From Bacteroidota bacterium (GTDB taxonomy: Bacteria > Bacteroidota > Bacteroidia > Chitinophagales > BACL12), in contig JADJIS010000003.1 in the NCBI GenBank assembly GCA_016706865.1, positions 1,674,001 to 1,738,000 on the forward strand: 64,000 bases of DNA, written 5' to 3'. The notes below the pieces were generated by a model. It did not search any database and was not told the origin of the DNA. It saw only the letters and a list, made by a program, of their open reading frames with translations. The translations under genes and the position numbers were made by a program. Positions 56,303-64,000 of this stretch are shown here, piece after piece. Position 1 is the stretch's first letter. The number at the start of each line of letters is the position of its first letter.

Positions 56303-58585
56303 TTACATGTGATGATGCATCATCATGGAATCCGCAGGCATTGTTTGAAATTTATAAGTGTGCGTTGTCATTATCTCAAAATCGGGCTGACCTTCCGTAA
56401 GTTTTACAAATCCGTTCATGGGAACATCAGTAAATACTTGTTTTGCATTTGGTCCTTGCCAGGTAACCTCAATTTGTTTTATTGCCACCGCTTTGCCTAA
56501 ACCTGTCTCCAATTGCACGCTGTTAACTCCAAAACTTCCCCCATTGCTTACAACTAGATATATTTCGCGGGTGCTATTATCGGGATTTTGGAGGGTTAAT
56601 TTAACCTTAGAGCCCAAAGCGGCCTTATTTGCCAAATTGCCCACCAGTTTAAGCGTGATCCAGTTATTTTCAGAATGACCAGGGTTCTCATAAAATGCGC
56701 CCTGAAAACCGTCGCCTTCATAACCGCCACCCATATCTTCATAAACATCCTGATCGCCATCATTATCTACATCACCAAAACCAATTCCGTGACCTTTTTG
56801 TAAGTGTCCGAACCCACCGGAAGTTGTTACATCCTGAAATGATTTTCCCCCATTATTTCTGAACATTATTTTAGGAACCAGGGATGTATAATTTGGAGTT
56901 CCGGTACCACAATAAATATCTAACCAACCATCGTTATCCAGATCACCGTAATTAAAACCCATAACGGTCATTGCTTTTTGGAGATTTAATTCTTTTGTGA
57001 TGTCGGTAAATGTTCCATCTCCATTATTTTTATATAAAATGGAATATTCACCTTTAGGTGTTTTTCCAAAATATTCAGATGCATTATCATAATCACAATT
57101 ATCTGCATCGTAAGTAAGTATCATTAGATCTTCCCAACCATCATTATTATAATCTAAAAATCCGACCGGGAAACTTTTGATAGGGCCTACAATTCCAGCA
57201 GCTTTTGATACATCGGCGAATTTTATTTTACCGCTGTTATTTCCGGTTTCGTTCTTAAATAAATAATTCGCTGTTCCCTGTGAAGAAATTGCAATATCCA
57301 TCCAACCATCATTATTATAATCGCCGGCAGTTACCCCTTTTGCAAAACACAAAACATCAATTCCGGCTTCCTTTGCCATGTTAGTGAATTTTCCTTTTCC
57401 ATCACTGATAAATAATTCGCATGGATATTTTTCCGTATCTCTTCTTGTTTCATTTCCGAAAAATATATCTAACCAACCATCATTATTAAAATCGGCAAAC
57501 ACTGCGGATTGGGTAGGATATAAATGTTCAAATAATCCCGATTCATACGTTACATCGGTAAATGTTCCATCACCATTATTGCGCAATAAACTTGCAGGTA
57601 ATTTTCCAAAATCGTTCCACCATGCACCGCGCGGAATTAAAATATCCATCCATCCATCGTTATTATAATCAGCAGCTTTCAGATCAAGGCCGCCTGTAAT
57701 GCCTGTAAGTGTTGATTCTGCTGTTTTATCAGTAAAAGTTCCATCACCATTGTTGATCATTATTTTTAATTGTTCATCGAGAAACCAACCTGATGCAACA
57801 ATATCGAGATTACCATCATTATTAAAATCCTCCACACAAACTCCCCCTGATTTTGTTATAAAATCAACTCCGATATTAGCGGCAATATTTGGAAATCTTC
57901 CTATCTCATAATCCGATTTAAATACTTCCGGTTTAATTACATATTCAGCAGGAACACCATGAGGATATTGTCCTAAATTCATATATGCAACATTTAATAA
58001 GAACATGGATGTAAGATCTTCAGGATTTTCGGCCAAAATTTCTTTCCAAAGTTTTACTGCTTCAATAGTTGGATCTTTTACAACATACCAAGCACTTTCC
58101 TGAATTGGAAGTATACAAGATTCTGCCGTATGATTTGCGATACAATTTTTTTGTTCCCCTAAACGCATGTAAGCAACTGCTTTCATGAAGGTGGTTTCTT
58201 TAATTATATCACCTTTTATATTTTCATCAGAAGCCTTTTTTAATGCCTCATCATAACTTGCTATAGCTTTTTCAGTTGCACCTGCAAATAACCATTCGTC
58301 GCCAATAGCTTTTTTCCATTCCACAAATTTTTTCGATTCTTTGGGGGCAGGTTTTGCAAGCATATCTTCTGCACGTGTTGTACTTGCAAATCTGTTTTTA
58401 GGATGTTTGAAATAATTCGCATTACAATCAGCGAGATATTTCGCCATTGCCTGATTACCCGGAAGTGATGCATCATAAACAATGGTATTTTGAGCGAAAA
58501 TGCGTTCTTTTTTTTCTTTTTTACAACCCGAAATTACCAGAAGAAAAAAAACAGGTAAGAGGGAATAAAGGATAGTTTTTTTCAT
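56303..58585 (-). CDS. CRTAC1-type lipoprotein with VCBS repeats and ASPIC/UnbV domain (copy 2)
   Basis: 760 residues from ATG 58585 (MKKTILYSLLPVFFLLVISGC, lipobox SGC); ten extra codons upstream are not used. The domain order is the same as in copy 1: helical TPR-like part with IANHTAESCILPI, VCBS calcium loops (DFNNDGNLDIV, DYNNDGWMDIL), and ASPIC/UnbV (ITLKLVGNLANKAALGSKV, QIEVTWQGPNAKQVF). It ends with a Met/His-rich tail (MPADSMMMHHHM). It is a likely partner of copy 1, one lipid-anchored and one helix-anchored. The 122-bp gap between them shows no terminator. Confidence 0.92.
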   Translation of the reverse strand: MKKTILYSLLPVFFLLVISGCKKEKKERIFAQNTIVYDASLPGNQAMAKYLADCNANYFKHPKNRFASTTRAEDMLAKPAPKESKKFVEWKKAIGDEWLFAGATEKAIASYDEALKKASDENIKGDIIKETTFMKAVAYMRLGEQKNCIANHTAESCILPIQESAWYVVKDPTIEAVKLWKEILAENPEDLTSMFLLNVAYMNLGQYPHGVPAEYVIKPEVFKSDYEIGRFPNIAANIGVDFITKSGGVCVEDFNNDGNLDIVASGWFLDEQLKIMINNGDGTFTDKTAESTLTGITGGLDLKAADYNNDGWMDILIPRGAWWNDFGKLPASLLRNNGDGTFTDVTYESGLFEHLYPTQSAVFADFNNDGWLDIFFGNETRRDTEKYPCELFISDGKGKFTNMAKEAGIDVLCFAKGVTAGDYNNDGWMDIAISSQGTANYLFKNETGNNSGKIKFADVSKAAGIVGPIKSFPVGFLDYNNDGWEDLMILTYDADNCDYDNASEYFGKTPKGEYSILYKNNGDGTFTDITKELNLQKAMTVMGFNYGDLDNDGWLDIYCGTGTPNYTSLVPKIMFRNNGGKSFQDVTTSGGFGHLQKGHGIGFGDVDNDGDQDVYEDMGGGYEGDGFQGAFYENPGHSENNWITLKLVGNLANKAALGSKVKLTLQNPDNSTREIYLVVSNGGSFGVNSVQLETGLGKAVAIKQIEVTWQGPNAKQVFTDVPMNGFVKLTEGQPDFEIMTTHTYKFQTMPADSMMMHHHM

Positions 58586-58612
58586 AATAATGTGCAGTTT
58601 CCTAACGCGGTG

Positions 58613-58620
58613 CAAAGGTA
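58613..58620 (-). promoter_or_regulatory. Bacteroidota -7 promoter element for the CRTAC1 pair
   Basis: TACCTTTG on the minus strand, 27 bases before ATG 58585. No good -33 TTTG was seen. Confidence 0.45.
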
Positions 58621-58952
58621 CTGCGATTTAACAGCAATAAAGAGGATTATAAAAAGTTTTACAGAGGTAGAACATTTAATAGTTTGTTAATTGGGTAAGT
58701 TGATAATTGAGTGCCTTGAGAATCAGTGGTACTTTAAACTCCCAATCGAAGCAGGCTGTTCCATTTGCTAATTTGCTAATCCACGCAGAATGCGCAGCAT
58801 TCTGGCTCATTTGCTAATTCTTCTTTACTTGGAAGGTCGAGGCGAAGTCGGCTGTTAATTGGTACATTTTCGGCTGTTCATCGGTACATCGGTACATTTT
58901 GGCTGTTCATTGGTACATTTTCCACTATCTTTCGCCCGTTAAACTAACAACT
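58621..58952 (+). repeat. Intergenic region with mixed short repeats
   Basis: About 330 bp between the divergent CRTAC1 genes and panB. It holds three TTTGCTAAT copies, a perfect 7-bp hairpin AGAATGC-GCA-GCATTCT (58787-58803) and several GGTACATTTTGGCTGTTCAT-type repeats near 58857-58920. TATCTTTC at about 58926 is a near match to the -7 element for panB. No gene was seen. Confidence 0.7.
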
Positions 58953-59780
58953 ATGTCGTCAGCAAAACCAGATTTTAGCAAGGTAAAACGAGTTACAGTG
59001 CATACACTGCAGGAAATGAAGGAAAATGGCGTTAAGATCTCTATGTTAACAGCATATGATTATTCCATGGCGACTATTCTTGATGACGCAGGGATTGATG
59101 TTATACTGGTTGGTGACAGTGCCAGTAATGTTATGGCAGGCCACGAAACAACATTGCCAATCACTCTGGAACAAATGATATATCATGCTTCCAGCGTTGT
59201 GCGGGCAATTGAAAGATGTTTGGTCGTAGTTGATCTGCCCTTTGGTTCCTATCAGGGTAATTCGAAAGTTGCATTGGAATCAACCATTAGAATTATGAAA
59301 GAATCGGGTGCACATGCTGTTAAATTGGAAGGGGGAAGAGAGGTTAAAGAATCGGTGGAAAGGATATTATCCGCAGGAATTCCGGTTATGGGACATTTGG
59401 GATTAACACCTCAGTCCATATACAAATTCGGAACATATACCGTTCGTGCAACGGAAGAGGAAGAAGCAAATAAATTAGCGGAAGACGCACAATTACTACA
59501 ACAATTAGGATGTTTCGCACTTGTTTTGGAAAAAATTCCTGCCTCTTTAGGAGAAAAAGTAGCCTCCTCCCTAAATATTCCCGTAATAGGAATTGGGGCA
59601 GGCGGAAAAGTGGACGGTCAAGTATTAGTAATGCACGACATGATGGGAATTACCAAAGAATTTAAACCAAGATTTTTACGCCGATATCTAAATTTATACG
59701 ATGAAATTAAAAAAGGAGTTGGCGCCTATATTGATGATGTAAAAACCGGCGATTTCCCCAACGATATGGAAGAGTATTGA
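58953..59780 (+). CDS. panB: 3-methyl-2-oxobutanoate hydroxymethyltransferase
   Basis: 275 residues from ATG 58953 (MSSAKPDFSKVKRVTVHTLQ), the family-typical start; the 18-codon extension upstream is repeat sequence. PanB transfers a hydroxymethyl group from methylene-tetrahydrofolate to 3-methyl-2-oxobutanoate, giving ketopantoate for pantothenate and CoA. All conserved blocks are present: MLTAYDYSMA, VILVGDSASNVMAGHETTLPIT (metal-binding Asp), VVDLPFGSY (second Asp), AVKLEGG, MGHLGLTPQS and LVLEKIP (catalytic Glu). No other pan genes are nearby. It is cytoplasmic. Confidence 0.97.
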   Translation: MSSAKPDFSKVKRVTVHTLQEMKENGVKISMLTAYDYSMATILDDAGIDVILVGDSASNVMAGHETTLPITLEQMIYHASSVVRAIERCLVVVDLPFGSYQGNSKVALESTIRIMKESGAHAVKLEGGREVKESVERILSAGIPVMGHLGLTPQSIYKFGTYTVRATEEEEANKLAEDAQLLQQLGCFALVLEKIPASLGEKVASSLNIPVIGIGAGGKVDGQVLVMHDMMGITKEFKPRFLRRYLNLYDEIKKGVGAYIDDVKTGDFPNDMEEY

Positions 59781-59859
59781 AGATTCGAACCCGCCTGCTG
59801 ACCGCGTCGGGAAGGGGGAGAGGATTCGAAGGATTAAGGAAGGAAGAGGTTGAAAGAAA

Positions 59860-59893
59860 ATTGCTTCGAAATTACTGCGTAATTTCTCGCAAT
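59860..59893. repeat. Hairpin resembling dispersed ATTGC...GCAAT palindromes
   Basis: ATTGC (59860-59864) and GCAAT (59889-59893) flank a perfect inner hairpin GAAATTAC-TGC-GTAATTTC (59868-59886). The arrangement is like dispersed GCAATGACG-type palindromes seen in many bacterial genomes. Confidence 0.6.
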
Positions 59894-59965
59894 GACTTGC
59901 ACGTCAAAATGTTTAACGAAACATTAAAGTACCAAAATGAAATTAAATTAATATTTTATGACGAG

Positions 59966-60038
59966 GCTGTCCTGTGTCCTTTTACCTTGTCCTATATCAA
60001 GTCCCGTGTCCCGTGTCCTTTATCCAGTGTCCCATCCC
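59966..60038 (-). repeat. Heptad-like array directly after a stop codon
   Basis: On the minus strand, 7-bp units of the GACACGG type (GACACTG, GATAAAG, GACACGG twice, GACTTGA) follow the TAG of the gene at 60039 without a gap. The copies are degenerate. Confidence 0.8.
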
Positions 60039-60770
60039 CTATTCGACTAATAATTTTAGTAATTGCCTCTTCTTATTGAGTTCCGAAATTGAAATAAAAT
60101 AAATACCTGATGGTAAATTTTTAATATCCATTCCGAATGAATTTATGCCTGAAATTGCAGTGGTTTCCAAAATTGTTGTTCCAAGTGAATTAAAAATTTT
60201 AATTTGATTATCTTCCGTTAATTGATTTTCCCAATTCAATTGGAAAAAATTATCTGCAGGGTTGGGAAATAAACTTAAATTATTATTTAATTCTGCTGTA
60301 TTGATAGCTGTTGTGGATGGATTTAAATTAATGGTAAATGTTTCTTCAAAATAACAGGAATCAATAATTAAAGGACTTAAATTACTCACCCATACTTCAA
60401 AGGTGACTTCATAATCCAGAGGAATAGATTCTTCCACTTCATAAAAAATATAAACGGGTCTCGTTTCACCCGGATTCCAGGAGGATGCGAAAACACTCCA
60501 TGGTAAGTTATTTACAGATAAACTCATACCATCAGGAAGAGGAGTTACAGGAACAAGTTTTGCCAAGGGATATGCAAAACCTTGCGTAGCATGAAGATTT
60601 GTGATATGAAAAGTGATCATGGAATCGCCGAAACTTATTGGGTCGGCAACAGAAAATCTCATCGAATCGGTAGTATAATGTAATGGTATTTCACCACAAG
60701 CTACAATTTGTGTTTTTGCGTTTGGATGAATTATTATACCCAATAAAATAATAACAATAATTTTTTTCAT
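60039..60770 (-). CDS. Secreted protein with T9SS type A sorting domain
   Basis: 243 residues from ATG 60770 (MKKIIVIILLGIIIHPNAKTQ); the upstream extension lacks signal character. The middle (~25-165) is a beta-rich domain with few landmarks (FHITNLHATQGFAYPLAKLVP, YEVTFEVWVSNLSP). The last ~75 residues are a T9SS sorting domain (LFPNPADNFF, SGIYFISI). A TATTTTTG -7 element lies 17 bp upstream. Exported; function unknown. Confidence 0.85.
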   Translation of the reverse strand: MKKIIVIILLGIIIHPNAKTQIVACGEIPLHYTTDSMRFSVADPISFGDSMITFHITNLHATQGFAYPLAKLVPVTPLPDGMSLSVNNLPWSVFASSWNPGETRPVYIFYEVEESIPLDYEVTFEVWVSNLSPLIIDSCYFEETFTINLNPSTTAINTAELNNNLSLFPNPADNFFQLNWENQLTEDNQIKIFNSLGTTILETTAISGINSFGMDIKNLPSGIYFISISELNKKRQLLKLLVE

Positions 60771-60827
60771 ACTATTTATATTAATATCAAAAATAAATAA
60801 AAAGATCAAGAACAAAATTATTTCCCT

Positions 60828-61757
60828 TCACCAAATATATATCTGAACACTACCTATTTCCGGTTTTCTTGCCGGAATATCCCAATACCCATTATACAGA
60901 ACAAAGGTTGGCACCTGATATCCATTTACCACCGATAATTTAACCTCCATAGAGACATCAAAATCAAACAGAGATGTAAAATAACTCAGACTATATTTCC
61001 GCGAGACAATTTGCATGGTCTTTTTATCGAACCAGGTGGTTAATTCGTTAATTACTACATCTTCCCCTTTTTGTACTTCCTGTTTTTTCTTTATGCTGAA
61101 TACATAACAATCAACTCCCGTTGCATAACGCTGCGATGAAATGGAATAATCGTAATAGGGGATCATTTCTTCACTGAATATTTCCATTTTATTTTTAATT
61201 AATGGAATATCATCCACAGGTTCGCCCGGATTAAAGATCATGGTCTTTAATTGCTCTTTGCGCAATTCCAGTTTCGAATCGGTTCCGGCATTATTATCTG
61301 TGTCAACAATATTATTGCAAATGGTATCCTTGTATAAAAAGATATAGGAAAAAACCCTAGCTGTATAATACTCCATTTCCTTTTTTTTATCGAAAAAATC
61401 GCCGTTACTTACTTCAAAGGGAAATTCCATCCACCTGCAATTTTTATCCAGATACTGATAGGTTCGGTTGCTGTAAGATGCCACATTCAAATGTTCCTCA
61501 TCAAACATTCTGACAGTGGTGGCGGAATTATAATTGATCCGTCGCAAATTGCGGAAAGCTTCATAAAACGAACTATCCCTTTGGGTAAAGGCAATAAAAT
61601 CTTCCACATTAAATCCGTCGCGAACCTCTATAAGGATAAAAGAATCCAGGGTAATGATGCCGGGAAGATACAAACTGTCCTCATTCTGAGAAAAAACGTT
61701 TGTCGTCCATAACATTAACAAAGCCGTAACAAATATTTGCCTAATTTTACCAACCAT
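60828..61757 (-). CDS. Secreted protein of unknown function
   Basis: A 309-residue protein with N-terminus MVGKIRQIFVTALLMLWTTN that ends near VFSQ, a signal peptide. The mature part is mixed alpha/beta and contains many aromatic residues (NRTYQYLDKNCRWMEFPFEVS, GYQVPTFVLYNGYWDIPARKP). No motif, lipobox or T9SS tail was seen. A TAGTTTTG element at 61781-61774 overlaps the start of the divergent peptidase gene and could be its promoter. Confidence 0.72.
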   Translation of the reverse strand: MVGKIRQIFVTALLMLWTTNVFSQNEDSLYLPGIITLDSFILIEVRDGFNVEDFIAFTQRDSSFYEAFRNLRRINYNSATTVRMFDEEHLNVASYSNRTYQYLDKNCRWMEFPFEVSNGDFFDKKKEMEYYTARVFSYIFLYKDTICNNIVDTDNNAGTDSKLELRKEQLKTMIFNPGEPVDDIPLIKNKMEIFSEEMIPYYDYSISSQRYATGVDCYVFSIKKKQEVQKGEDVVINELTTWFDKKTMQIVSRKYSLSYFTSLFDFDVSMEVKLSVVNGYQVPTFVLYNGYWDIPARKPEIGSVQIYIW

Positions 61758-61780
61758 TAAGGTGTAAAAATAACAAAACT

Positions 61781-64000
61781 ATGCATGCATCAATTTTGAG
61801 GAATTTTTTATTTTTAGTAATAATTTGCGGTTTTTTGAACGCAAGATCAGCTACTCCTACTATAAGCGATTCCATCGATATTAAGAATTACACTATCCGT
61901 CTTGATATAACAGATTATGCAGGACATACCATTTCAGGCAACACACAAATTCGTTTGAAAGCGCTGGTGGATAATATCACACAAATACCATTGGATTTTA
62001 CAGGATTAACTGTTGATTCCGTTAAAAATTTAAGTGACGAACATTTGATATATGATCACAGTGCTGAATTATTATTAATTGATTTTATTTCCGTTTTAAA
62101 TACGAATGATTCCACGGATATCATAATTTATTATCATGGAGTTCCCGATGCCGACGGCAGTTGGGGAGGATGGTATTGGAGTGGAGATTATTCTTATCAA
62201 TTAGGAGTGGGATTTGATGCAATTCCACATAATTTCGGTAGAATCTGGTTTCCATGTTTTGATAATTTTGTGGAACGTTCCACTTACCGATATGAAATAA
62301 TTACAGAAGATGATAAAAAAGCGTATTGCGGAGGTTTATTAGAAAGTGAAACAAATAATGGCGATGGCACTATAACATGGATCTGGAATTGTAATCAAAC
62401 AATACCAAGTTATCTCGCAAGTGTTGCAGTTTCCACCTATACTTCCGTTCATAAATTATACGAAGGAATTGAAGCAGATATTCCAATTGAAATTGCGGTT
62501 AAACCAGAAGATAGTACCGATCTGAATAATTCATTTATTAATCTGGAAAATGCATTAAATACTTTTGAAACACATTATGGTGCATATTCCTGGGATCGGG
62601 TTGGATATTCCGTTGTTCCATTCAGCGGAGGTGCTATGGAACATGCAATGAATATTGCTTATCCTTTATTTGCAGTAAATGGAACCACTACATGGGAAAA
62701 TTTATATGTTCACGAATTATCGCATCATTGGTGGGGTGATCTTATTACTACTTCCAAAGCAGAGGAAATGTGGATCAATGAAGGATGGGCAGTTTATTCC
62801 GAACATTTATTTAATGAATTGCGATATGGTGATGCGGCTTATAAAGATATGGTGCAATTAAATCATACGGAAGTTTTACATTATGCTGCCGCTCAGGATG
62901 GCAATAATTATTTCCCGATATCCAATGTTCCTCAAACTTATACTTATGGATCAACTACCTACAAAAAAGGTGCTGATGTTGTACATTCTTTAAGAGGATA
63001 TTTAGGTGATGATCTGTTTTTTGAGTGTATCACTTCTTTTTTGGAAACTCATAAATTCCAATCTGTAACGGCAGCTGATTTGCGGGACCATTTAAGTACC
63101 TGCAGCGGAATCGACATGAACGATTTTTTTGATGGATGGGTATACCAGGCCGGATTTCCCGGTTTTGAAATTGAAGATTTCGGTTATACCGATTACGGAA
63201 CTTTTATGAGTATTTGTATCGAACAAAAACTACATCACGCAACAAATTATTGTAATAACGTTCCAATAACAATAACATTTTTTGATGCTGATTGGCAAAA
63301 AGTAAATACCTATTCTGCATATGTGAGTGGTGAACATACACAAATTGATCTTCCGGATATTGAAGCATTTTATGCTGTGATAGATTATGATGAAAAAATA
63401 AACGACGCAGTTACCGAAGATGAAATAACAATTAAAGCTCCTGATACTTACGAATTGGAAAATGCTTTTATTGATATCACGGTAAATTCGATCACAGATT
63501 CGGTTTATATCTATGCGCAACAATATTGGTTACCTGCCGACAACTTTAAAACAACACATCATGGTATACATTTAAGTCCCGACAGATATTGGAAAATAAA
63601 TGGAACTATACCACCCGATTTTGATGCAACTGCAAAAATTTTATACAATGGTCAGTTAAATTTGGGCGGAGGTTATCTCGACAATAATTTAATTACGAAT
63701 GTAGAGGATAGTCTTTTATTATTTTACAGAAGTAATTCTGAAAGCGACTGGGAAATTTATCCAAATTATACATTAAATGATTGGGGCAACAACAACGATA
63801 AACGCGGAGCATTTGAATTGAGTAAATTACAAACCGGTGAATATACCTTTGGTATTTATAATTCCTCATTACCAGATGAGCCTTTAGACATAACAATGAA
63901 TTGCCCTGATTTTCTGGAAATAAAAATCACGGATAATAATTTGATGAAAATATTTCCCAATCCTGCCGATAATATTATCTCCATACAATTAAATGAACGC
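61781..64000 (+). CDS. M1-family zinc metallopeptidase with T9SS tail, 3' end beyond window
   Basis: The frame from ATG 61781 stays open for 740 codons to the window edge. After a signal peptide (FLVIICGFLNARSA) comes the M1 N-terminal beta domain. The catalytic site is HELSHHWWGD (His311, Glu312, His315), with the third zinc ligand in NEGWAVYSE (Glu334), the standard HExxH-x18-E spacing. The substrate-binding GxMEN motif reads GAMEH here. Near the edge, IFPNPADNIISIQL begins a T9SS sorting domain, so the enzyme is secreted. M1 enzymes are aminopeptidases or leukotriene A4 hydrolase-like. Confidence 0.92.
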   Translation, partial: MHASILRNFLFLVIICGFLNARSATPTISDSIDIKNYTIRLDITDYAGHTISGNTQIRLKALVDNITQIPLDFTGLTVDSVKNLSDEHLIYDHSAELLLIDFISVLNTNDSTDIIIYYHGVPDADGSWGGWYWSGDYSYQLGVGFDAIPHNFGRIWFPCFDNFVERSTYRYEIITEDDKKAYCGGLLESETNNGDGTITWIWNCNQTIPSYLASVAVSTYTSVHKLYEGIEADIPIEIAVKPEDSTDLNNSFINLENALNTFETHYGAYSWDRVGYSVVPFSGGAMEHAMNIAYPLFAVNGTTTWENLYVHELSHHWWGDLITTSKAEEMWINEGWAVYSEHLFNELRYGDAAYKDMVQLNHTEVLHYAAAQDGNNYFPISNVPQTYTYGSTTYKKGADVVHSLRGYLGDDLFFECITSFLETHKFQSVTAADLRDHLSTCSGIDMNDFFDGWVYQAGFPGFEIEDFGYTDYGTFMSICIEQKLHHATNYCNNVPITITFFDADWQKVNTYSAYVSGEHTQIDLPDIEAFYAVIDYDEKINDAVTEDEITIKAPDTYELENAFIDITVNSITDSVYIYAQQYWLPADNFKTTHHGIHLSPDRYWKINGTIPPDFDATAKILYNGQLNLGGGYLDNNLITNVEDSLLLFYRSNSESDWEIYPNYTLNDWGNNNDKRGAFELSKLQTGEYTFGIYNSSLPDEPLDITMNCPDFLEIKITDNNLMKIFPNPADNIISIQLNER

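Noticed and set aside
59777..60079. Open frame of 100 codons after panB
   Set aside because: It overlaps the panB stop, runs through repeat sequence and into the opposite-strand T9SS gene, and has no protein-like features.

Overview
The window reads as chromosomal DNA of a free-living member of the Bacteroidota, probably a Chitinophagales/Saprospirales-type relative known mainly from metagenomes. Three observations support this. The DNA is AT-rich. At least eleven predicted secreted proteins end in type IX secretion system (T9SS) sorting domains. Several genes are preceded by TAnnTTTG elements, the -7 promoter motif of this phylum. I saw no rRNA, tRNA, CRISPR array, prophage or complete insertion sequence.

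Layout. 0-3.3 kb: a divergent cyanophycin pair, cyanophycinase (cut by the window edge) and cyanophycin synthetase. 3.3-31 kb: mostly monocistronic genes for secreted or surface proteins. These include T9SS cargo, two seven-repeat beta-propeller proteins, an ice-binding-like adhesin, a gliding-type C-terminal-domain protein, WG, MORN and ankyrin repeat proteins, and two paralogous SGNH-like lipoproteins, one of them frameshifted. Small housekeeping-type proteins (zinc ribbon, DUF3859, DUF1456, SnoaL-like) are interspersed. 31-42 kb: an envelope block with an acyltransferase, an OmpA-like beta-barrel protein with thrombospondin type 3 repeats, a 26-residue membrane protein, an AsmA-like protein and an mlaE-mlaF-mlaD operon for phospholipid transport. 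42-47 kb: an unusual P-type ATPase, a HupE/UreJ-type membrane protein and a TPR lipoprotein. 47-53.5 kb: two DUF4249 lipoproteins and small unknown genes, embedded in intergenic repeats. 53.5-58.6 kb: two tandem CRTAC1-type proteins (VCBS repeats plus ASPIC/UnbV domain). 58.9-64 kb: panB, two secreted proteins and an M1-family metallopeptidase that runs off the end.

Most unusual signals. (1) Short tandem arrays, mostly with a 7-bp period, begin at the first base after the stop codon of several unrelated genes, with a different unit at each gene. (2) A composite dispersed repeat lies near both DUF4249 genes. (3) A duplicated hairpin of 122-bp period sits in the probable 3' untranslated region of the CRTAC1 pair. 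(4) Two genes are broken by simple local mutations: a 17-bp tandem duplication and an extra T in a T7 run. (5) Three genes have the promoter element only 5-6 nt before the ATG, which implies almost leaderless mRNAs.

All calls were made by reading the sequence. No database search was run, so family names rest on recognised motifs.
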